64,000 bases of DNA from Pedobacter alluvionis (lineage in GTDB: Bacteria; Bacteroidota; Bacteroidia; Sphingobacteriales; Sphingobacteriaceae), in NCBI RefSeq assembly GCF_003664035.1, contig NZ_RCCK01000013.1, forward strand, positions 558,001 to 622,000, read 5' to 3'. Positions within the stretch are counted from its first letter, which is position 1. Each line of letters starts with the position of its first letter. A program made the position numbers and the translations under genes. Shown piece by piece: positions 60,419-64,000 of this stretch. The notes beneath the pieces were generated by a model, which saw only the letters and a list, made by a program, of their open reading frames with translations, was not told the DNA's origin and did no database searches.

Positions 60419-60714
60419 TGCATTGGCGATAGCCATGTTCTGTTTTTGCAGGAGAAGGCAGGCTGGTTCCAATTGTGTCTGAACAAAAAAACTTTGGTTA
60501 ATCATTTTGTGATATTTAGGTTAGGCCGGTAACAGCATATGATTTTTGTAAGGAAACCAGTTCTACAAATGCAAAGCAGCTGTTTGAAAAAATATTAATA
60601 TCAGAAAGACGATATGATTGAATCAATAAGGAATTAATCTTAAACGGTAAAGAAAAATCAGTAAATGCGAAGGCCTTAATAGAGAAATTGTTTTTATTAA
60701 ATGATATTCAGTAG
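60419..60714 (+). pseudogene. Decayed GDSH-motif protein
   Basis: The frame from 60422 reads IGDSHVLFLQEKAGWFQL and ends near LVNHFVIFRL. After a one-base shift the reading continues GPVTAYDFCKETSSTNAKQ, LFEKILISERRYD, a TGA, then INKELILNGKEKSVNAKALI and EKLFLLNDIQ before the stop at 60712. GDSH near the start and GPVTAY some 30 residues later are found together in a family encoded in many capsule loci (SGNH-like, unproven role). A missing start, one frameshift and one nonsense codon show it is dead. Confidence 0.65.
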
Positions 60715-60766
60715 AAAATTTTGACAATTATAAATTTTTAATAAAAGCAAGAAAATTCTTTTACTA

Positions 60767-61309
60767 ATGGAAATATTAAAATCCTTTTTTTCGGACCTCA
60801 AACTCTGGATTTGCAATTTTATAATCGCTTATATTCCTTCGCATACCATCAGGTTGTTTTACTATAAATACTTTATGAAATTTAAGATAGGTAAAAATGC
60901 CAGCATTCATTTAGGCTGCAGGTTTAATACTTCAGGCTTATTTTCGATGGGTACAAATAGCACAATAAACCAGTATTGCCACATGGATAACCGCGGCGGT
61001 ATTTACATTGGCAGCAATGTTTCTATTTCCGATCAGGTAAGTATTGTTACAGCAGATCATGACTTTGGAGACGAAATGTGCATAGCCCGAAAAGATGAGG
61101 TAATTATTGAAGATTATGTATTTATTGGATATGGAGCAAAAATTTTCAAAAATGTAAAAATGTATTATGGATCCGTTTTAGGCGGTGCTTCTTTGCTGAC
61201 AAAAGATACACTCCCTTATGGGATCTATTATGGCGTACCGGCAAAATTCAAAAAAGAAAGAAGAAAGGATTTAAAACATACATCAATGTATAAAAGACTA
61301 TTCCATTAA
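60767..61309 (+). CDS. Hexapeptide-repeat O-acetyltransferase (WcaF/LbH type)
   Basis: A 180-residue left-handed beta-helix acetyltransferase. The first 45 residues are hydrophobic and basic (CNFIIAYIPSHTIRLFYYKYF). Hexapeptide repeats follow: IGKNASIHLGCRF, MGTNSTINQYCHMDNRGGIYIGSNVSIS, with TADHDFGDEM carrying the likely catalytic His, and IIEDYVFIGYGAKIF. The protein ends DLKHTSMYKRLFH; these last 13 codons are repeated at 62465-62506. The GT4 gene begins directly after the stop (TAAATG). Confidence 0.88.
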   Translation: MEILKSFFSDLKLWICNFIIAYIPSHTIRLFYYKYFMKFKIGKNASIHLGCRFNTSGLFSMGTNSTINQYCHMDNRGGIYIGSNVSISDQVSIVTADHDFGDEMCIARKDEVIIEDYVFIGYGAKIFKNVKMYYGSVLGGASLLTKDTLPYGIYYGVPAKFKKERRKDLKHTSMYKRLFH

Positions 61310-62425
61310 ATGAAGATTTTATTCCTTAGTAACTGTCCCTTAATTGAATCTCAGGGATCTGGCTATGTAATTGTAAACACAGCTAAATCTTTATCGGCCC
61401 TTGGGCATAAGGTTGATATGGTTCCGCCAGAAGAGCTGATCATTTTACCAAAATTAAGTGGTACTGCTAATCTATACAGAATGGCCCTGGGCATGGGGAT
61501 ATGGGTAGTTAAAAACCGGAAGAAGCTTAAGCAGTATGATGGTATATTTTTGTATGGGGGCGAAAGTTACCTTGCGCTATACCTCATTAGGTCTTTTTTA
61601 AAATTAAAAGCGGCCATTATCCTGCACTCTAATGGATTGGAAATTCACGTTGAAAAAAAAATAAAGGAATTTAAATCATATTTAAAGCATACAGAAAAGA
61701 AATGGTATCATTTCAATACCGCTTTTTTATTTCAATACTGTTATTTAAATGTAGATGCGATTTTAACCCTTTCGAGATACGATGCCGATTTTGCTAAAAA
61801 ATCACTAAACTTACCTGCTAAAAAAGTATTTTACATTGAGCCAGCACTGCCCGATCTTTTCTTTGAGGTGGAGCCCAATATTGCAAGAGAGCAGATAATT
61901 ACATTTTGTGGTTCATGGATTGATCGAAAAGGCATTGATGCCATGATTCAGGCCATGCCGAAAATTTTAAGGAAATACAAGCAGTTTAAATTCAGGATTA
62001 TAGGTGCTGGTTATGAATTTAAAGTTGACGAGGTATTTCCTGAAGATATGCTTCAAAATATAGAATTAATACCCTTTGTTGAACATAAAAAAGATTTAAT
62101 TGTACATTATAATCAATCACTTATATTTATTCATCCATCAGTTTGTGAAAGCTTTGGGTTAACTGTTGCAGAGGCCATGTTTTGTGGCTGCGCTGTAATA
62201 ACCGGGGCAACCGGAATTGCCTATGATCTTATTGATGGAGTAGAAGCTATAGTGCTGGATCAACCCAATGCTGAAAACTTATATAATAGTTTAGATCACT
62301 TAATTAATAATGATTTATTAATTGAAAAGTTAACCATCAATGGGAAAAAACGTGTTCAGCAATTAAACTGGAAAGCATTCGAAAATCAACTAAATCAGGT
62401 ATTAGTTTCTAATAATTTAACCTAA
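61310..62425 (+). CDS. Glycosyltransferase family 4, duplicate copy A
   Basis: A 371-residue GT-B protein. MKILFLSNCPLIESQGSGYVIV forms the acceptor side and ITFCGSWIDRKGIDAMIQAM the donor-side start. PSVCESFGLTVAEAMFCGCAVITG carries the E-x7-E motif. It differs from copy B (62507-63622) at only about nine positions (for example Ile/Val, Arg/Lys, Lys/Glu), roughly 97.6 percent identity, so the duplication is recent. Both copies keep the same TAAATG junction. Confidence 0.92.
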   Translation: MKILFLSNCPLIESQGSGYVIVNTAKSLSALGHKVDMVPPEELIILPKLSGTANLYRMALGMGIWVVKNRKKLKQYDGIFLYGGESYLALYLIRSFLKLKAAIILHSNGLEIHVEKKIKEFKSYLKHTEKKWYHFNTAFLFQYCYLNVDAILTLSRYDADFAKKSLNLPAKKVFYIEPALPDLFFEVEPNIAREQIITFCGSWIDRKGIDAMIQAMPKILRKYKQFKFRIIGAGYEFKVDEVFPEDMLQNIELIPFVEHKKDLIVHYNQSLIFIHPSVCESFGLTVAEAMFCGCAVITGATGIAYDLIDGVEAIVLDQPNAENLYNSLDHLINNDLLIEKLTINGKKRVQQLNWKAFENQLNQVLVSNNLT

Positions 62426-62506
62426 ATGGCAGCACAAGAAATATCTCTATTAATCAAAGAAAAAGATTTAAAACATACATCAATGTATAAAAGACTATTC
62501 CATTAA
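62426..62506 (+). CDS. 26-codon chimeric frame left by tandem duplication
   Basis: ATG at 62426 opens 26 codons, reading MAAQEISLLIKEKDLKHTSM and YKRLFH. The first seven codons match the start of the downstream acyltransferase (63623), the next part (CTATTAATCAAAGAAAAAGA, 62447-62466) is an exact 20-base copy of 63827-63846 inside that gene, and the last 13 codons match the acetyltransferase C-terminus. All junctions keep the frame and the stop abuts the ATG of GT4 copy B. It is probably a scar; expression as a peptide is not shown, but it would keep translational coupling. Confidence 0.5.
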   Translation: MAAQEISLLIKEKDLKHTSMYKRLFH

Positions 62507-63622
62507 ATGAAGATTTTATTCCTTAGTAATTGTCCCTTAGTTGAATCTCAGGGATCTGGCTATGTGATTGTAAACACAGCTAAATCTTTATCGGCCCTTG
62601 GTCATAAGGTTGATATGGTTCCGCCAGAAGAGCTGATCATTTTACCAAAATTAAGTGGTACTGCTAATCTATACAGAATGGCCCTTGGCATGGGGATATG
62701 GGTAGTTAAAAACAGAAAGAAACTTAAGCAGTATGATGGTATATTTTTGTATGGAGGCGAAAGCTACCTTGCGCTATACCTGATTAAGTCTTTTTTAAAA
62801 TTAAAAGCGGCCATTATCCTGCACTCTAATGGATTGGAAATTCATGTTGATAAAAAAATAAAGGAATTTAAATCTTATTTAAAGCATACAGAAAAGAAAT
62901 GGTATCATTTCAATACCGCTTTTTTATTTCAATACTGTTATTTAAATGTAGATGCGATTTTAACCGTTTCGAGATATGATGCTGATTTTGCTAAAAAATC
63001 ACTAAATGTACCTGCTGAAAAATTATTTTACATTGAGCCGGCACTCCCCGATCTTTTCTTTGAGGTGGAACCCAATATTGCAAGAGAGCAGATAATTACA
63101 TTTTGTGGTTCATGGATTGATCGAAAAGGCATTGATGCCATGATTCAGGCCATGCCGAAAATTTTAAGGAAATACAAGCAGTTTAAATTCAGAATTATAG
63201 GTGCCGGTTATGAATTTAAAGTTGATGAGGTATTTCCTGAAGATGTGCTTCAAAATATAGAATTAATACCCTTTGTTGAACATAAAAAAGATTTAATTGT
63301 ACATTATAATCAATCACTTATATTTATTCATCCATCAGTTTGCGAAAGCTTTGGGTTAACTGTTGCAGAGGCCATGTTTTGTGGCTGCGCTGTAATAACG
63401 GGAGCAACCGGAATTGCTTATGATCTTATTGATGGAGTAGAAGCTATAGTGCTGGATCAACCTAATGCTGAAAACTTATACAACAGTTTAGATCACTTAA
63501 TTAATAATGATTTATTAATTGAAAAGTTAACCATTAATGGAAAAAAACGTGTCCAACAATTAAACTGGAAAGCATTCGAAAATCAACTAAATCAGGTATT
63601 ACGCTCTAATAATTTAACCTAA
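62507..63622 (+). CDS. Glycosyltransferase family 4, duplicate copy B
   Basis: A 371-residue GT-B protein almost identical to copy A. Differences include LVESQG for LIESQG, YLIKSF for YLIRSF, HVDKKI for HVEKKI, NVPAEKLF for NLPAKKVF and VLRSNN for VLVSNN. All motifs, including ESFGLTVAEAM, are kept, so both enzymes should be active. It is followed directly by the acyltransferase (TAAATG). It may be in the process of diverging or simply a dosage duplication. Confidence 0.92.
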   Translation: MKILFLSNCPLVESQGSGYVIVNTAKSLSALGHKVDMVPPEELIILPKLSGTANLYRMALGMGIWVVKNRKKLKQYDGIFLYGGESYLALYLIKSFLKLKAAIILHSNGLEIHVDKKIKEFKSYLKHTEKKWYHFNTAFLFQYCYLNVDAILTVSRYDADFAKKSLNVPAEKLFYIEPALPDLFFEVEPNIAREQIITFCGSWIDRKGIDAMIQAMPKILRKYKQFKFRIIGAGYEFKVDEVFPEDVLQNIELIPFVEHKKDLIVHYNQSLIFIHPSVCESFGLTVAEAMFCGCAVITGATGIAYDLIDGVEAIVLDQPNAENLYNSLDHLINNDLLIEKLTINGKKRVQQLNWKAFENQLNQVLRSNNLT

Positions 63623-64000
63623 ATGGCACAAGAAATGTCTAAAAAAATGATTCCCAGTCTTAATGGATTAAGGGCTATAAGCATTGCAATGGTATTACTT
63701 TGCCATTTTTCACAGCATAATTTTCTACCTCATAACGCGTTATTCAGATACGCAGGTATGATAATTGGTAACGGGCCTTTAGGGGTAAATGTCTTCTTCA
63801 TGATAAGTGGGTACCTGATTACTACACTATTAATCAAAGAAAAAGAAAAAAAAGGATCTATCTCATTAAAAGGGTTTTATATCAGGAGAACTTTGCGAAT
63901 TTTTCCTGCTTATTATTTTTTAATGTTTGTATACTATTTGCTTACCCTATTTAAATATTTTAACATCACCTCTTTAGAATGGATTGGGGTGTTAACTTAT
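63623..64000 (+). CDS. Acyltransferase family 3 (OafA-like) 3, cut by window edge
   Basis: From ATG 63623 the frame is open to the end of the window (126 codons). MIPSLNGLRAISIAMVLLCHFSQH has the acyltransferase-3 signature with conserved His, then GPLGVNVFFMISGYLITTLLI, FYIRRTLRIFPAYYFLMFVYY. The C-terminal two thirds lie outside. A 20-base internal piece (63827-63846) is copied in the chimeric frame at 62447-62466. Confidence 0.9.
   Translation, partial: MAQEMSKKMIPSLNGLRAISIAMVLLCHFSQHNFLPHNALFRYAGMIIGNGPLGVNVFFMISGYLITTLLIKEKEKKGSISLKGFYIRRTLRIFPAYYFLMFVYYLLTLFKYFNITSLEWIGVLTY

Larger units (their letters stand above)
61268..63661 (+). repeat. Tandem duplication of the GT4 gene (unit about 1.2 kb)
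   Basis: Bases from 61268 and from 62465 match with an offset of 1197. The first copy holds the acetyltransferase tail plus GT4 copy A. The second holds the same tail plus GT4 copy B and then the acyltransferase start. The original unit probably reached into the acyltransferase (to about 63846), with 186 bases (62 codons) later lost from the first copy. Confidence 0.85.

Overview
The window looks like chromosome from a Bacteroidota member of the family Sphingobacteriaceae, most likely Pedobacter or a close relative. The grounds are gene families typical of that phylum (DUF4834, DUF2480, DUF3108, DUF3109, DUF6427-type and YfhO proteins, an LptC/PpiD neighbourhood next to coaX), AT-rich coding sequence, starts with almost no Shine-Dalgarno, and repeated Bacteroidota promoter motifs (TTTG ... 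TAnnTTTG). The genus is inferred from memory of such genes; no search was run. I see no rRNA, tRNA, CRISPR array, transposase or phage gene.

Bases 1-22,000 are mostly housekeeping and accessory genes. In order: the 3' part of uvrB, small conserved genes, a minus-strand three-gene operon (DCC thiol-oxidoreductase-like membrane protein, TIGR01777 SDR, SRPBCC protein), a GbsR/MarR-type regulator that probably controls it, an alginate-lyase-family protein, a YfhO-type membrane enzyme, and a repeat-rich 1.3-kb gap. Then come an LpxH-like phosphoesterase with a GT28-like glycosyltransferase, coaX, an outer-membrane protein, lptC, a PpiD-like chaperone and the DUF2480/3108/3109 genes.

Bases 22,400-64,000 are one very large surface-polysaccharide locus, almost all on the + strand. 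It opens with the dTDP-L-rhamnose genes rfbBCDA and a TviB-type UDP-HexNAc dehydrogenase. Export block 1 follows (SLBB-rich Wza-like protein, kinase-less Wzz), then a flippase, glycosyltransferases, Wzy and sugar-nucleotide SDRs packed with 4-20 nt overlaps, then gmd-fcl. The priming side comes next: a WecA-like transferase, a WbpM/CapD-like dehydratase and a Wzi-like protein. Export block 2 holds a CpsB-type phosphatase, a Wza lipoprotein and a Wzc tyrosine kinase. The locus ends with an acyltransferase, a second gmd, a second flippase, an acetyltransferase, two almost identical GT4 genes and a truncated acyltransferase at the window edge. Together these can make nucleotide sugars, assemble a repeat unit on undecaprenyl phosphate, flip, polymerise and export it, and decorate it with acyl groups. 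Two Wza/Wzz sets and two flippases suggest two merged or two parallel pathways.

The locus is actively remodelled. It holds decayed copies of fcl, manC and a GDSH-motif protein, a coding remnant in front of the WecA-like gene, and a tandem duplication that left an in-frame 26-codon chimera of two neighbouring genes. The most testable regulatory observation is a shared operator, ACTTTCA-N8-TGAAAGT, in front of both the GbsR-type gene and the DCC-SDR-SRPBCC operon.
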